IMG/VR virus record: IMGVR_UViG_3300020580_000579
Coordinates: 1 to 36,825 of that record
Reading direction: 5' to 3' (one strand)
DNA from: a virus
DNA: 36,825 bases
The position numbers and the translations under genes were made by a program. Numbering within the stretch: the first letter of the stretch is position 1; each line of letters begins with the position of its first letter. Shown here piece after piece: positions 1 through 7,521 of this stretch. The notes beneath the pieces are model-generated. The model was not told where the DNA came from. It did no database searches and saw nothing but the letters and a program-made list of their open reading frames with translations.

Positions 1-60
1 GGCCTGCTCTACGTGTTCTCCATGAAGGAAATCCTTCTCTGCTTGTGAAAGTGTGTCCAT
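1..60 (-). CDS. Start of a gene running off the left edge (hypothetical)
   Basis: An ATG at 60 reads leftward without a stop to the window edge, giving MDTLSQAEKDFLHGEHVEQA. A GGAG ribosome-binding site lies about 8 bases upstream, at 70-73 on the minus strand. Only 20 residues are visible, so no function can be given. It continues the minus-strand gene series that follows the large terminase. By position a portal, capsid or tail gene would be expected, but nothing in these residues shows that. Confidence 0.5.
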   Translation of the reverse strand, partial: MDTLSQAEKDFLHGEHVEQA

Positions 61-87
61 CGTTCGTTCTCCATCACAAAGTGTGAA

Positions 88-113
88 GGCCGGTGGTTGT
101 GATCCCACCGGCC
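88..113. other. 9-bp perfect hairpin between two minus-strand genes
   Basis: GGCCGGTGG at 88-96 pairs with CCACCGGCC at 105-113 around an 8-base loop. It lies between the stop of the coiled-coil gene (196) and the start of the next gene (60). No T-run follows on either strand, so it is not a classical intrinsic terminator. A factor-assisted terminator or an mRNA-stabilising stem is possible. The same GGCCGGT stem core recurs at 7510-7535. Confidence 0.45.
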
Positions 114-195
114 AAGTGGTTTGGCCTATACATCCGTACCACCATCGCCCAGCTTCTCGGCACAATGGCGCTTTCTTGCGAGGCGATTGAAAACG

Positions 196-699
196 TTAAC
201 CAACAAATCTGTGAGCCATTGAAACTCTCAACTCCGATTGCCTGCCGTGTGCAACGGCTGTTGCCATTTCAATCGCTTGCTGTCTCTTGCGCAATTCCTG
301 CCAACGAGGTCTGAGTTTGTCGGCATCCTTCGCGGCTTTGATTCCAGCACCGCACTTCTGAATGGACTGCTCACGCTTTTTTCGAGCAATGGTCAGATCG
401 TATTGAAGTGATTCGATTCTGTTCTCAATGCTCTTCTTTTCAGTGCGCGACAGGAAAGCGCCTTGATCGGCAAGCACCTGTTGTGCTTGTGCAATCTGTT
501 GTTCGATGAGATGAACAACCCCATCGTGCTTTGCGAGTTCGCTTTCAGACCATTGCTTCGCCTCGGCTTCGGTGAGCCGCCCTATAAGCAACCGGTCGAG
601 CTGTTCCAACTCCTGCTTCCAACCCGGCCCATCAACAATGGCTGCCTCAACTGCGGATTCCTTCAATGGTTGGTCAACTACTGATTCTCTCTTTGACAT
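196..699 (-). CDS. Coiled-coil hypothetical protein (167 aa)
   Basis: Not recognised as a known family. The start is placed at the ATG at 699 because AAGGAGAG precedes it by about 8 bases; an upstream extension to 774 lacks such a site. The protein is rich in Glu, Gln, Lys and Ala, with long heptad-like stretches (for example residues 55-120, containing LIEQQIAQAQQVLADQ), so it is mostly alpha-helical and probably coiled coil. It sits third after the large terminase in a minus-strand series. A scaffold-like or virion-assembly role fits the position, but that is inference only. Confidence 0.7.
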   Translation of the reverse strand: MSKRESVVDQPLKESAVEAAIVDGPGWKQELEQLDRLLIGRLTEAEAKQWSESELAKHDGVVHLIEQQIAQAQQVLADQGAFLSRTEKKSIENRIESLQYDLTIARKKREQSIQKCGAGIKAAKDADKLRPRWQELRKRQQAIEMATAVAHGRQSELRVSMAHRFVG

Positions 700-802
700 G
701 GTGTTACTCTCCTTTGGTACGATGTGAAACTCTTCCTGCAAACAACAAACCTGTTGCGGTTTTTCAACCGTCAACAGGCTCTGTCAGATTCGGGTTGGAA
801 AC

Positions 803-1156
803 TTACAGCCCTGCGGCACTCCGTGCTTCAGCTTCGCTCATACCGCTTGCGCGATATGCCTTGAACTGACGTTCCTTGAATCCTTCAAGCTGTTTGTCAG
901 CGAAGTGCTCTATTGGTGCCGTTCCGTTGTTGATTACGATACCGGGAAACCAATTAATCTTGCTTAAGCTGTCGTGTGAGATAAACCGCCTGATTTGGGA
1001 TTCGGTGAACTGCCAGCCATCAGGAAGTTTTTCCTCCCTCATCCGCTTTGCTACAGCAAGCTTCTGCTCACTGCTGCAATTCCTTGTTGCTTCATTGAAG
1101 TGCTCAACCTCCTTAGCATTGAAGGGCATGAGCACTTCTCTTAATTCTGTGTCCAT
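803..1156 (-). CDS. Hypothetical protein (117 aa)
   Basis: The start at 1156 is supported by AAAGGAG about 9 bases upstream; the longer open frame to 1201 has no such site. The protein begins MDTELREVLMPFNAKEV and ends with a short helix, SGMSEAEARSAAGL. No catalytic or binding motif is recognised. It lies two genes downstream of the large terminase and is spaced like an operon member, with a ribosome-binding site of its own. Confidence 0.7.
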   Translation of the reverse strand: MDTELREVLMPFNAKEVEHFNEATRNCSSEQKLAVAKRMREEKLPDGWQFTESQIRRFISHDSLSKINWFPGIVINNGTAPIEHFADKQLEGFKERQFKAYRASGMSEAEARSAAGL

Positions 1157-1202
1157 AACTGTTTTCTCCTTTACAACTGATTTTGGTCGCCTGCTTAACA
1201 AA

Positions 1203-1604
1203 TCAAAAAGGGAAGTCTTTCAGACCCGTGAGGTCTTCAAAAGCTGCATCCTCTGCCATTTGCCGTGTGGCTTGTGCGGCCGTTGCCTTTTGTCTGACTC
1301 GGTCAACACAATCCGCGATAGCATTTGCAAGTTGTTCTTTTGTGGTAATTGGGCCGTTGTGAAATTGCCAATCGTCCAAATACAACTCAATCTGTGCTAG
1401 TCCTTTTTCGCGGTCATTCTTCATTCGACGCAAAGCGATGTTGGTCAACCGCGCTGCTTCAATCTTCGACAGCGTTCGCTGTTCGATGTGCTTCTTATTG
1501 GCATCACCGTCATCGAGTTGCGCCAGTGCAGCCTTGTTGCGTTCCTGCCCTAGGTCGCTGTTGTAGTCATGAAAACGCCTCAGAAAGCCTTTAAACAAGT
1601 TCAT
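1203..1604 (-). CDS. Hypothetical protein, helical (133 aa)
   Basis: The ATG at 1604 is preferred because GAGGTGAG, which overlaps the end of the large terminase gene, lies about 6 bases upstream. A GTG at 1613 is the alternative. The sequence MNLFKGFLRRFHDYNSDLGQ is followed by charged helices, with no recognised motif. Its start lies only 5 bases past the terminase stop, so it is probably co-translated with the packaging genes. Function unknown. Confidence 0.7.
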   Translation of the reverse strand: MNLFKGFLRRFHDYNSDLGQERNKAALAQLDDGDANKKHIEQRTLSKIEAARLTNIALRRMKNDREKGLAQIELYLDDWQFHNGPITTKEQLANAIADCVDRVRQKATAAQATRQMAEDAAFEDLTGLKDFPF

Positions 1605-1609
1605 ACTGC

Positions 1610-3058
1610 TCACCTCATCATGTCGCCAAAGTTCTGTTGCAGTTCTGCATCTATCAACGCATCTTCCATCAAGGCTCGTGCCTCTGCCCGTGGATCAACG
1701 GTCAGCTTCGCGTATCGTTCCATCATGGCCGGTTCAAAATCTACGGCCTTGCGCAACTCCCAAGCCAAGGCATGAACGAACGCGTCTGTTTGGTCTTTGA
1801 AGGTTGTTAGAGGGAAGTTCTCCAACTCGCTCTTGAAATCGGCCAACCAAGGAGCACTCTCAGGCAATTGCACAATGCCTTTGTTCACCAACCAACACAC
1901 CGCACCTGCGCGTTCCTCTTTGCTGCCCTTCGGATTCATCGGCACAATCGGCATCGGCAGATTGAGCATCCCGTAACCACCGGCTGCACGCTCGACGCAG
2001 ACGGCCTCGGGGTAAATACCGTAGCGCCGTATCATTGCCTGGTAGAAATCAATCAACTGTTGGTTCATCACGTCAGGTCGCCACCGGCCACGGCGCACAC
2101 CCAAAACCTTGATGTGGTCACCCCCATCGCTGCACTGTCCCAAGCAAACGAAGGCCGTGTATGCCCCGCTTTCAGTTTCGGTTTGTGCTGCGTCCACACC
2201 AATCCACAACTTCTCAATGGTGCCAATCATCCGGTACGTGGGCATCATCGAAAGATCGAAGTAGCTGAGATCACCGAGCGACGGCGTTTGCTGAAATTGA
2301 GCCATCCAATAGTAAGAAGTGATGCGGTTGAAGATGGCCTTCAGTTGTCGAATACCATACCGCTCAGGCCACAGCGCAGAGTAAGCGTCATAGACGATCT
2401 TTTTCCCGCTGTATTGATCGTCAAACCAAGCATCACGGCCATTCTCGTTGACGGCAGGCAAATGTAATCGCAGAAATTGCCGGTCTTCACTGCTCAACAA
2501 CCAACCGATGGTGTCCGACGGGTGGAGTCTCGCTTGAGTGGCAATCACGATGCCGTCAGGGGTCAACCTGTTCATCGCAGCCGAAACAACACCATCAATG
2601 ATGCTGTTGCGTTTGACCTCAGACTTCGCTTCCATGCCGGATTTGAACAGGTCATCAAAACTCATCTCTGAATAACCAAAGCCTGCGAGCGAGCCGTTGA
2701 TACCTGTGCCGCGATACGTCCAATCAAGGCTCTTGTCACTCGCCAACTTCCACTCTGATGTGTGGTCAGGTGAAACAGGCAACTTGCAGAGGTTGCGCGA
2801 TGCGCGGCAAAACTTGTTGCTTAAATCCTGCCCATTGCACACCAGGCCGAAGTGAGAATCGTGATGACCTTCTGCCAACCACCACGCAGGTGCATACACG
2901 TTGATGATTTCCGATTTCCCATGCCGAGGCGGAACTTCAACAATGCCGTGCTTGCGCTCACGGTAACAACGTTCAACCACATCGCAAATCAGGCGATGAT
3001 GGAGGCCGGTCGCGTAGTTGCGCGGTCTGTTCTTCTCGTAATATTCGAGCAATGTCAT
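1610..3058 (-). CDS. terL: Phage terminase large subunit (482 aa)
   Basis: This is the ATP-driven motor and nuclease that packages DNA into a procapsid. A Walker A-type loop, PPRHGKSE, is at residues 43-50 and an acidic Walker B-like stretch (MSFDDLF) near 132-138. The C-terminal RNase H-like nuclease shows VDAAQTETE at 288-296, an acidic VER at 355-357 and DQTDAF at 422-427, the pattern of the terminase_6C nuclease. The length is normal, so the gene looks intact. The ATG overlaps the small terminase stop (ATGA at 3055-3058), implying coupled translation. It is unrelated in sequence to the second large terminase at 24.8-26.4 kb, so the window holds two different packaging systems. Confidence 0.92.
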   Translation of the reverse strand: MTLLEYYEKNRPRNYATGLHHRLICDVVERCYRERKHGIVEVPPRHGKSEIINVYAPAWWLAEGHHDSHFGLVCNGQDLSNKFCRASRNLCKLPVSPDHTSEWKLASDKSLDWTYRGTGINGSLAGFGYSEMSFDDLFKSGMEAKSEVKRNSIIDGVVSAAMNRLTPDGIVIATQARLHPSDTIGWLLSSEDRQFLRLHLPAVNENGRDAWFDDQYSGKKIVYDAYSALWPERYGIRQLKAIFNRITSYYWMAQFQQTPSLGDLSYFDLSMMPTYRMIGTIEKLWIGVDAAQTETESGAYTAFVCLGQCSDGGDHIKVLGVRRGRWRPDVMNQQLIDFYQAMIRRYGIYPEAVCVERAAGGYGMLNLPMPIVPMNPKGSKEERAGAVCWLVNKGIVQLPESAPWLADFKSELENFPLTTFKDQTDAFVHALAWELRKAVDFEPAMMERYAKLTVDPRAEARALMEDALIDAELQQNFGDMMR

Positions 3059-3576
3059 GACCCGGCCTCCAGTTGATTCCTAAAAGGGTGTTCTTCCATC
3101 ACCACACGACAAGTACGCTTGCGGGCCTTCACTCTGTCTAACTCTTCAAGTCGTTCGTCTTCGTACAGACCGGCAAACGCATTGAGATATTCAAGCTGTT
3201 GCTCGATGGGGATCACCTGTTGTTCCACGCTGACGTTGGCCGAGATGCTCTTGGTTGGTGCATTCGAGCCAGTCAACTTCGCAATGGAAGCAAGCACCCC
3301 CCGAATGCTGTTACCAACCTCAGGTGGTACTTGGCCTTCCCACAATTGGGAAGCCAATTCTGTGAGCAAAGAGACCTGGTGTTGTACGTACTCAGAGAAT
3401 TGCTCCTTGGTTGCCAGTTGAAACCCCGTACGCAGCTTGGCGAGGTTCCGGTTAACAGTTTCGCGGGTTAAACCGAGTTCGGCAGCGATGATGGTTTGCG
3501 TTTTGCCTTCCACCGTGCCTTGCACGATCTTCTGTTGGTTTGCGGCTTGCTTCGCTTTTGAATGGCGTGGACTCAT
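3055..3576 (-). CDS. terS: Terminase small subunit-like DNA-binding protein (173 aa)
   Basis: A helix-turn-helix (QTIIAAELGLTRETVNRNLA) occupies about residues 27-46 from the ATG at 3576. The rest is helical with a long Glu/Gln-rich segment, as in small terminases that recognise packaging sites and feed DNA to the motor. Assignment rests on the HTH plus its position directly before, and overlapping, the large terminase. The start at 3576 forms an ATGA overlap with the AlpA stop and has AGAGG upstream. A start at 3603 would overlap AlpA much more. A plain HTH regulator is the alternative. Confidence 0.75.
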   Translation of the reverse strand: MSPRHSKAKQAANQQKIVQGTVEGKTQTIIAAELGLTRETVNRNLAKLRTGFQLATKEQFSEYVQHQVSLLTELASQLWEGQVPPEVGNSIRGVLASIAKLTGSNAPTKSISANVSVEQQVIPIEQQLEYLNAFAGLYEDERLEELDRVKARKRTCRVVMEEHPFRNQLEAGS

Positions 3577-3773
3577 GCGGCCTCTTTCTGACGGTTGATC
3601 CACGCGAGAACATCTTCACGCACGAAGCGGACGGTTGAACCAATACGGAGCACAGGAAAAGGATTCATCCTCATGCGTTCGCGGCCTCGCTCCGAGGTGT
3701 ATTCGTAGACACTTCGCCTGCTCACTCGCAAGAGTGCCGCCACCTCATCAATGGTCAAGATTGTTTGTTCCAT
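3573..3773 (-). CDS. AlpA/excisionase-type HTH regulator (66 aa)
   Basis: This is a small MerR-like winged-helix protein (HTH_17/AlpA type): LTIDEVAALLRVSRRSVYEY at residues 6-25, then the wing VLRIGSTVRFVREDVLAWI at 41-59. Family members act as transcription activators or recombination directionality factors for integrases, especially in phages and satellites. It overlaps the small terminase gene by 4 bases and follows the 78-residue gene by 6 bases. It is therefore embedded in the replication-packaging operon rather than beside the integrase about 6.4 kb away. A role in timing the operon is inference. Confidence 0.85.
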   Translation of the reverse strand: MEQTILTIDEVAALLRVSRRSVYEYTSERGRERMRMNPFPVLRIGSTVRFVREDVLAWINRQKEAA

Positions 3774-3779
3774 GGCCCG

Positions 3780-4016
3780 TTACCTCTGTTGTTCGACAAG
3801 TGACAGAATCACCGCACCCCGTTCACCTGTGGTGCGTTGGATAACACCATCAGCAACCAACTTGTCGAGAACCTCGGCATACTCTTGCGTATTCACCCCG
3901 CGTCCAACAAGGTTGTAAAAGCTGCGTTCGTACTGCGTTTCTTTTCCGGCAGTCCGCGCCAAAACCCGCTTGATGCGGAGTGCAACCAACTCGTTGAGCA
4001 GTTCATTCTGTTTCAC
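3780..4016 (-). CDS. Small winged-helix-like protein (78 aa)
   Basis: It begins MKQNELLNELVALRIKRVLA and overlaps the end of the helicase gene by 14 bases, so it belongs to the same operon. The second half (YAEVLDKLVADGVIQRTTGERGAVILSL) resembles a recognition helix followed by a beta wing. A small winged-helix DNA-binding fold is therefore plausible, though no family can be named. It could be a replication or regulation accessory of the helicase upstream. Confidence 0.7.
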   Translation of the reverse strand: MKQNELLNELVALRIKRVLARTAGKETQYERSFYNLVGRGVNTQEYAEVLDKLVADGVIQRTTGERGAVILSLVEQQR

Positions 4017-5595
4017 TATTTTTCTCCTTTTGTTCCGAATCGAACTCTTGTGATTCTTTGTAGTACCGCCTCACGGTGCTTTCAGGCACTTCGACCACAC
4101 TTGCAATCTCTTTGAAGGTCTTGCCGTCAATGTCACGAAGCTTGGCAATGTCCAAGGTCAACTGAGCCTTTGCGGGGTCGGCGGGCCTGCCTGGTTTCTT
4201 ACCAACTCCCGCAAACGGCTCTGCATTGTCGTCAACCACCTTGAAGTTGCCGATGGTGGCCAAGTGGGGCCTGCCTTGCAAGATCATGTCGGGTATCAAC
4301 TCATCAAGATCACGTCCGCAGATGCAGTGAAAGCGAATCGTTGTTGTTGGTGCGTCTTCGGTGCACAGGCCGTAAAAGTTCGTGCCTGCCGCACCGAACT
4401 CCCCAGACCCTCGGAACATATTTCCAAGCGTCATCGTGTTTGCATTCTCAAAACCCTTTGCTGAGTGGTGAGCAACCCACACCGAGCGGGCACCAATGCT
4501 GAGGAGATTCAGAACGTTTTCGGTAAGCACCTTCACATGCTCAACATCGTTCTCACTCCCTTCCAAATACCGGACCGCAGTGTCAATGAAAACGTCCGCG
4601 CCTTTTGCCAACGCAAGCAACAGCGGGTCGGTCAGCGCAATTTTCTTCTTTGACAAGGTTTGCAAGTACAATCCCCCATCGGGATTGGTGATGGGGTCGT
4701 ACAAGTGCTCAATCAAGCCGAGCAGCTTCAGCCTTTTCTTGATCGAACCTCTGCCGGCTTCAGGGCACAGGTAAATGACGCGTTTTGCTTTATCAACCTC
4801 GAAGCGTTCATCACCAAACAATGACCAGCCTGTGAGCAATGCTTTCACGATGCACAACAGCACCCATGTCTTACCGACCTTCGGCAATGCTCCAAACCAG
4901 GTTGATTCACCCTTATGTGCAAGGTGCTTTATCACCCACGGCAAATCGTCTTCTTGTTCAACTTCGGATTTCGTGTCCCAAGCATCATCCGGGTCCACTT
5001 CGCCACCTTCGTAAACAACTCCCCACCTGTCGCAGTACCGATAGAAGATGACAACATTTAAGTGCGGTAGTTCCTTCCTCAGTTGGGGCAACCACTTCAG
5101 GTCAGCCTCTTCCTCATTCGGATCAACAATCACCAACATGCTTGCGTTCGCTTCAACAAGGTGTGCCTTGACGGCAATCATGTTGCGTTGTGTTCCGAGG
5201 TGAAGGCGTCTTTCAAGCGTCAGCTGCTCGGTGTGTGCCGGTGCTGCCTCAACATCGATGACGTTCTTGTTGCCCGTGCCTGCACACACCAACGCAGTCT
5301 GATGGGCTACTCTTGCGGGCACATTGATTTCTTTTGTGATGGGGGTGTTGTGCAGGAACTTCAACCGGTCAGGGGCATAACGCCTTTTTTGCATCACTTC
5401 TTCAAATCTCGGTTGAACTTCGGGATACGGGCACGACACCACAACCACACCTGGTGGGTCCTCGGTGACCGTTTCCCACGCGATGTCATCCAACACATCT
5501 GCCGGTGCGTCAGTGCCAATCCGCTCTTGTGATCTGCCGAGCGTTGCACGTGCCCACGCCTCGCTTTTTAAATAAACGTGTGTGATCTTGTTCAT
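4003..5595 (-). CDS. RepA-like AAA (RecA-fold) replicative helicase with C-terminal HTH (530 aa)
   Basis: The ATPase core has Walker A GALPKVGKT about 235 residues in and Walker B ADVFIDTA about 98 residues later, followed by VWVAHHSAKG. This is the AAA_25/RepA arrangement of hexameric helicases in plasmids, phages and satellites. The last 40 residues contain a helix-turn-helix (TFKEIASVVEVPESTVRRYY). The N-terminal 220 residues are not recognised; a degenerate primase/Toprim-type domain is conceivable but unproved. The ATG at 5595 is chosen over a TTG at 5619 because the TTG lies within the T-rich tail of the hairpin at 5621-5641. Its ribosome-binding site is weak (AAAGAA). The iteron-like region 6827-7058 may be its origin. 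Confidence 0.85.
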   Translation of the reverse strand: MNKITHVYLKSEAWARATLGRSQERIGTDAPADVLDDIAWETVTEDPPGVVVVSCPYPEVQPRFEEVMQKRRYAPDRLKFLHNTPITKEINVPARVAHQTALVCAGTGNKNVIDVEAAPAHTEQLTLERRLHLGTQRNMIAVKAHLVEANASMLVIVDPNEEEADLKWLPQLRKELPHLNVVIFYRYCDRWGVVYEGGEVDPDDAWDTKSEVEQEDDLPWVIKHLAHKGESTWFGALPKVGKTWVLLCIVKALLTGWSLFGDERFEVDKAKRVIYLCPEAGRGSIKKRLKLLGLIEHLYDPITNPDGGLYLQTLSKKKIALTDPLLLALAKGADVFIDTAVRYLEGSENDVEHVKVLTENVLNLLSIGARSVWVAHHSAKGFENANTMTLGNMFRGSGEFGAAGTNFYGLCTEDAPTTTIRFHCICGRDLDELIPDMILQGRPHLATIGNFKVVDDNAEPFAGVGKKPGRPADPAKAQLTLDIAKLRDIDGKTFKEIASVVEVPESTVRRYYKESQEFDSEQKEKNSETE

Positions 5596-5610
5596 AGGTA
5601 TTCTTTCGCC

Positions 5611-5641
5611 CAAAAGCAAAGCCTCAGCTTTTGGCTGAGGC
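5611..5641 (-). terminator. Terminator- or attenuator-like hairpin ahead of the helicase gene
   Basis: On the minus strand GCCTCAGC and GCTGAGGC form an 8-bp stem with a 5-base loop, followed by TTTGCTTTT. It lies after the stop of the zinc-finger gene (5670) and only 16-26 bases before the helicase ATG (5595). It could end the upstream unit or attenuate read-through into the helicase operon. Confidence 0.55.
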
Positions 5642-5669
5642 CGGTGAGACTCTAATGTTGGTTAACTAC

Positions 5670-6572
5670 TCAGACGGTCGCCGCTTGCTCCTGAGGGTGC
5701 TCATGATTCTGGTACACGTAATCGCCACACTTGTCACAGAAGTTCGTCTTCACATGTGCAGAGTTGCCCACTTTGCGTGTCACCTGAGGCCGTGTAAGTT
5801 CCAGATTGGTTGGATCAGGCACCTTGGGCCGGTCACTTAGGTCAACTGTGTCAGGTGTGATGCGAGTCTGCACCGTGCGGCACTTGTCTTTCAGCAGGGG
5901 CAATGGCTCTAACAACAGGTGCAGCCTGTAGTAGGACTCTTCCAACAACCGCTTGGCCTGTGCCTTCCTTTGTTCAAAGGTCTTGCTCTTGTACTTTGGT
6001 TTGGGACGCGCACCTTCGGTGAACTTGGATTCAGCAACCATGTGCATCCAACTGTCCAGATAACCCTGATACTCGTTGGCCGCTTGCATGACTTCAGGTG
6101 TGAACTCAATTCTAGGAAGCGGTGTAGAACAGGGAAGCTTGCCGGTTGTAAGCAACACACGCAGACGTTCCCACTGTTCTGAGCGCCCCCCATCACGCGC
6201 CTCAAGATGTGAAGTCGCAAGTTCCATTTCCTCAACAGAAGGTTGATAACCCTTGATGGGGATCACTCGCAGCACCATCGAAGGCCCCGGCGTGCTCATG
6301 GTCAGTGAGTAAAATGCCCGCTTGCACTCTTCGTTGCAAAATGTTTCCCGCACCCACTTCAATCTGACAACAGGCGACCCACACTCCAAACATTCACAAC
6401 CTCTTCGCAGATGCCAGTCTCTTAACCTCTTGTCGTAGCGACGACGCACCTCACGGTCCTGAAACATGCAGACCCAATGCACCTCATCGACATCACCTGA
6501 ATTCAACAACTCCCACTGGCACTCCGCATAGACGCTAATGGCCTGCTTGTCGGCCTTCCACAGCTTGCGCAA
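5670..6572 (-). CDS. Zinc-binding hypothetical protein (about 300 aa)
   Basis: Two cysteine clusters are visible. One is N-terminal (CECLECGSPVV ... FCNEECKRAF, about residues 59-85); it resembles a treble-clef or zinc-ribbon finger. The other is C-terminal (CDKCGDYVYQNHEH, about residues 277-290). The middle is helical and basic. No family is recognised. The listed start is a TTG at 6572 with no good ribosome-binding site. The frame stays open for another 36 bases without an ATG, so the true start is uncertain. It is the first gene of the minus-strand replication-packaging unit and lies just downstream of the putative promoter at 6751-6779. Confidence 0.65.
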   Translation of the reverse strand: MRKLWKADKQAISVYAECQWELLNSGDVDEVHWVCMFQDREVRRRYDKRLRDWHLRRGCECLECGSPVVRLKWVRETFCNEECKRAFYSLTMSTPGPSMVLRVIPIKGYQPSVEEMELATSHLEARDGGRSEQWERLRVLLTTGKLPCSTPLPRIEFTPEVMQAANEYQGYLDSWMHMVAESKFTEGARPKPKYKSKTFEQRKAQAKRLLEESYYRLHLLLEPLPLLKDKCRTVQTRITPDTVDLSDRPKVPDPTNLELTRPQVTRKVGNSAHVKTNFCDKCGDYVYQNHEHPQEQAATV

Positions 6573-6737
6573 TACGGCCCAAGCAGCAACGTCCTTCGCC
6601 TTCGGCTCTCACCGATGAGGATTGATTCGTATCATAAAAACCGGCTACAACTTTCTGAAAGTCTTGATTCGACACTACGTGCACCGCGGCTTGCAGGCGA
6701 CACTGAGTTCAGAGCAATCGAGGGACCAAAACTTTCG

Positions 6738-6779
6738 ACTTCAAGAGTTGAAGTTACAGAGAGAAGCGGAGACCGTCAA
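6738..6779 (-). promoter_or_regulatory. Promoter with operator-like palindrome for the zinc-finger/helicase operon
   Basis: On the minus strand, TTGACG (6774-6779) and TAACTT (6751-6756) are separated by 17 bases, a reasonable -35/-10 pair firing leftward. A 7-3-7 palindrome, ACTTCAA-gag-TTGAAGT (6738-6754), overlaps the -10 and the expected start point, where a repressor would block initiation. The site is predicted from sequence only. Confidence 0.45.
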
Positions 6780-6826
6780 CCGATTGTGACACGCGGAGTG
6801 AATGGCATTGCACACCGAGGGAAAAA

Positions 6827-6964
6827 CGCCAAAACGCCAAAATTGCGCCAAAATGTTTTTGCGGAACCGCGATAAGGCGATGGGAGCCACACACACTTTG
6901 TGTGGTCTCCCCATCGTGGTTTCCGCCACCATAATTCAGAAACTAGGGTTTTGGCTTTTTGGCG
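6827..6964. repeat. Two-fold symmetric iteron/palindrome structure (putative replication origin)
   Basis: Tandem 8-mers CGCCAAAACGCCAAAA at 6827-6842 are mirrored by TTTTGGCTTTTTGGCG at 6949-6964 (15 of 16 bases complementary). Midway between them is a long imperfect palindrome whose arms, CGATGGGAGCCACACA (6878-6893) and its near-complement (6899-6916), meet at about 6896. The midpoint of the outer repeats is also about 6896. Further copies of the 8-mer are at 6846-6853 and 7051-7058. Iterons plus a palindrome upstream of a RepA-like helicase operon suggest the element's origin. An operator complex is the alternative. Confidence 0.55.
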
Positions 6965-7176
6965 CATCACAATACGTCACACTCGACCCCTCGGACCTGG
7001 TGAAAACGGCCTCGCGCTGCTCATTGGAGGCCCGTGGTGAGGCGCGGCAATTTTGGCGCAACCTCAGTCTCAACCGCCTGATGTTAGATTTTGGTATTCA
7101 GTTGAGCAGTTGAGCGACGGTCACAAGATAGAGACACCAAGAATAAACCACCCACCATCAGATGTTTGCAGGGTAT

Positions 7177-7195
7177 GTCGGCTAAACGTCGGCTA
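7177..7195. repeat. Tandem GTCGGCTA pair (possible integrase arm-type sites)
   Basis: GTCGGCTA occurs at 7177-7184 and 7188-7195, one helical turn apart. The reverse complement TAGCCGAC occurs as a similar tandem pair at 11413-11430, directly ahead of the left integrase gene. This distribution suggests recognition sites of one protein, most simply integrase arm sites or operators. Confidence 0.4.
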
Positions 7196-7329
7196 ACCTC
7201 AACGAGAAGGCAATGCACGGATAGAGCTTGCAGAGTGTGCGGCCCGTTAGCGTAACCCCGTCAACGAGCCCCAATCCGTAGGGGACCACCGAATCAGCCA
7301 GGTTCGGACGAAGCGTACAATGACGGGCC

Positions 7330-7521
7330 ATGTCTGAGAAGGTTTCGAAGATTTCAGCCGAAGCATTGCGTGAGGTCGAAGCCGCATTGAAGACGTACGT
7401 CGATGAAGTGATATCGGCTGACCTCAGCGATTGGTCGAAGGACTCGTACGCCTACCACGCAACGAACTTTGTCCGTTGGCTTACTGGTGATTTCAAACCG
7501 GGGTCACGTGGCCGGTCATAG
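7330..7521 (+). CDS. Free-standing integrase core-binding (SAM-like) domain protein (63 aa)
   Basis: The segment ALKTYVDEVISADLSDWSKD, then SYAYHATNFVRWLTGDF, resembles the N-terminal four-helix core-binding domain of tyrosine recombinases. No catalytic domain follows: the frame stops at 7521. It may be a real small protein, since such stand-alone domains occur in bacterial genomes, or the truncated remnant of an integrase. No strong ribosome-binding site is seen before the ATG. The stop codon lies in the loop of an 8-bp hairpin (7509-7536). Confidence 0.55.
   Translation: MSEKVSKISAEALREVEAALKTYVDEVISADLSDWSKDSYAYHATNFVRWLTGDFKPGSRGRS

Larger units (their letters stand above)
6573..7329. 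other. Non-coding control/origin-like region (757 bp)
   Basis: No convincing gene is seen. The region holds a sigma70-like minus-strand promoter (6751-6779) with a palindrome over its -10, and a 13-bp palindrome ACTTTCTGAAAGT at 6650-6662. It also has CGCCAAAA/TTTTGGCG repeats and a long palindrome (6827-7058), and a tandem GTCGGCTA pair (7177-7195). It separates the leftward replication-packaging operon from the rightward small gene at 7330, the usual position for a divergent control region or origin. Confidence 0.6.

Noticed and set aside
88-113. GGCCGGT hairpins at 88-113 and 7509-7536 considered as a dispersed repeat family
   Set aside because: Only the short stem core is shared. Loops and flanks differ, and two copies are too few to claim a family.
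876-1400. Plus-strand open frame of 174 codons
   Set aside because: It spans two minus-strand genes that have good ribosome-binding sites, and its cysteine-rich translation looks like antisense reading.
1868-2467. Long plus-strand open frame (199 codons) opposite the large terminase
   Set aside because: It is the antisense shadow of a gene with clear terminase motifs and has no ribosome-binding site or recognisable domain.
6741-7113. Short open frames on both strands in the 6.6-7.3 kb region
   Set aside because: They lack ribosome-binding sites and run through the repeats and palindrome, which explain the sequence better as non-coding control DNA.
7273-7310. AATCCGTAGG and AGGTTCG shared with the tRNA-Met gene, suggesting a partial tRNA/attachment remnant
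   Set aside because: The 10-mer and 7-mer are spaced differently from those in the tRNA and flanking bases do not match. No stem structure forms, so chance is likely.
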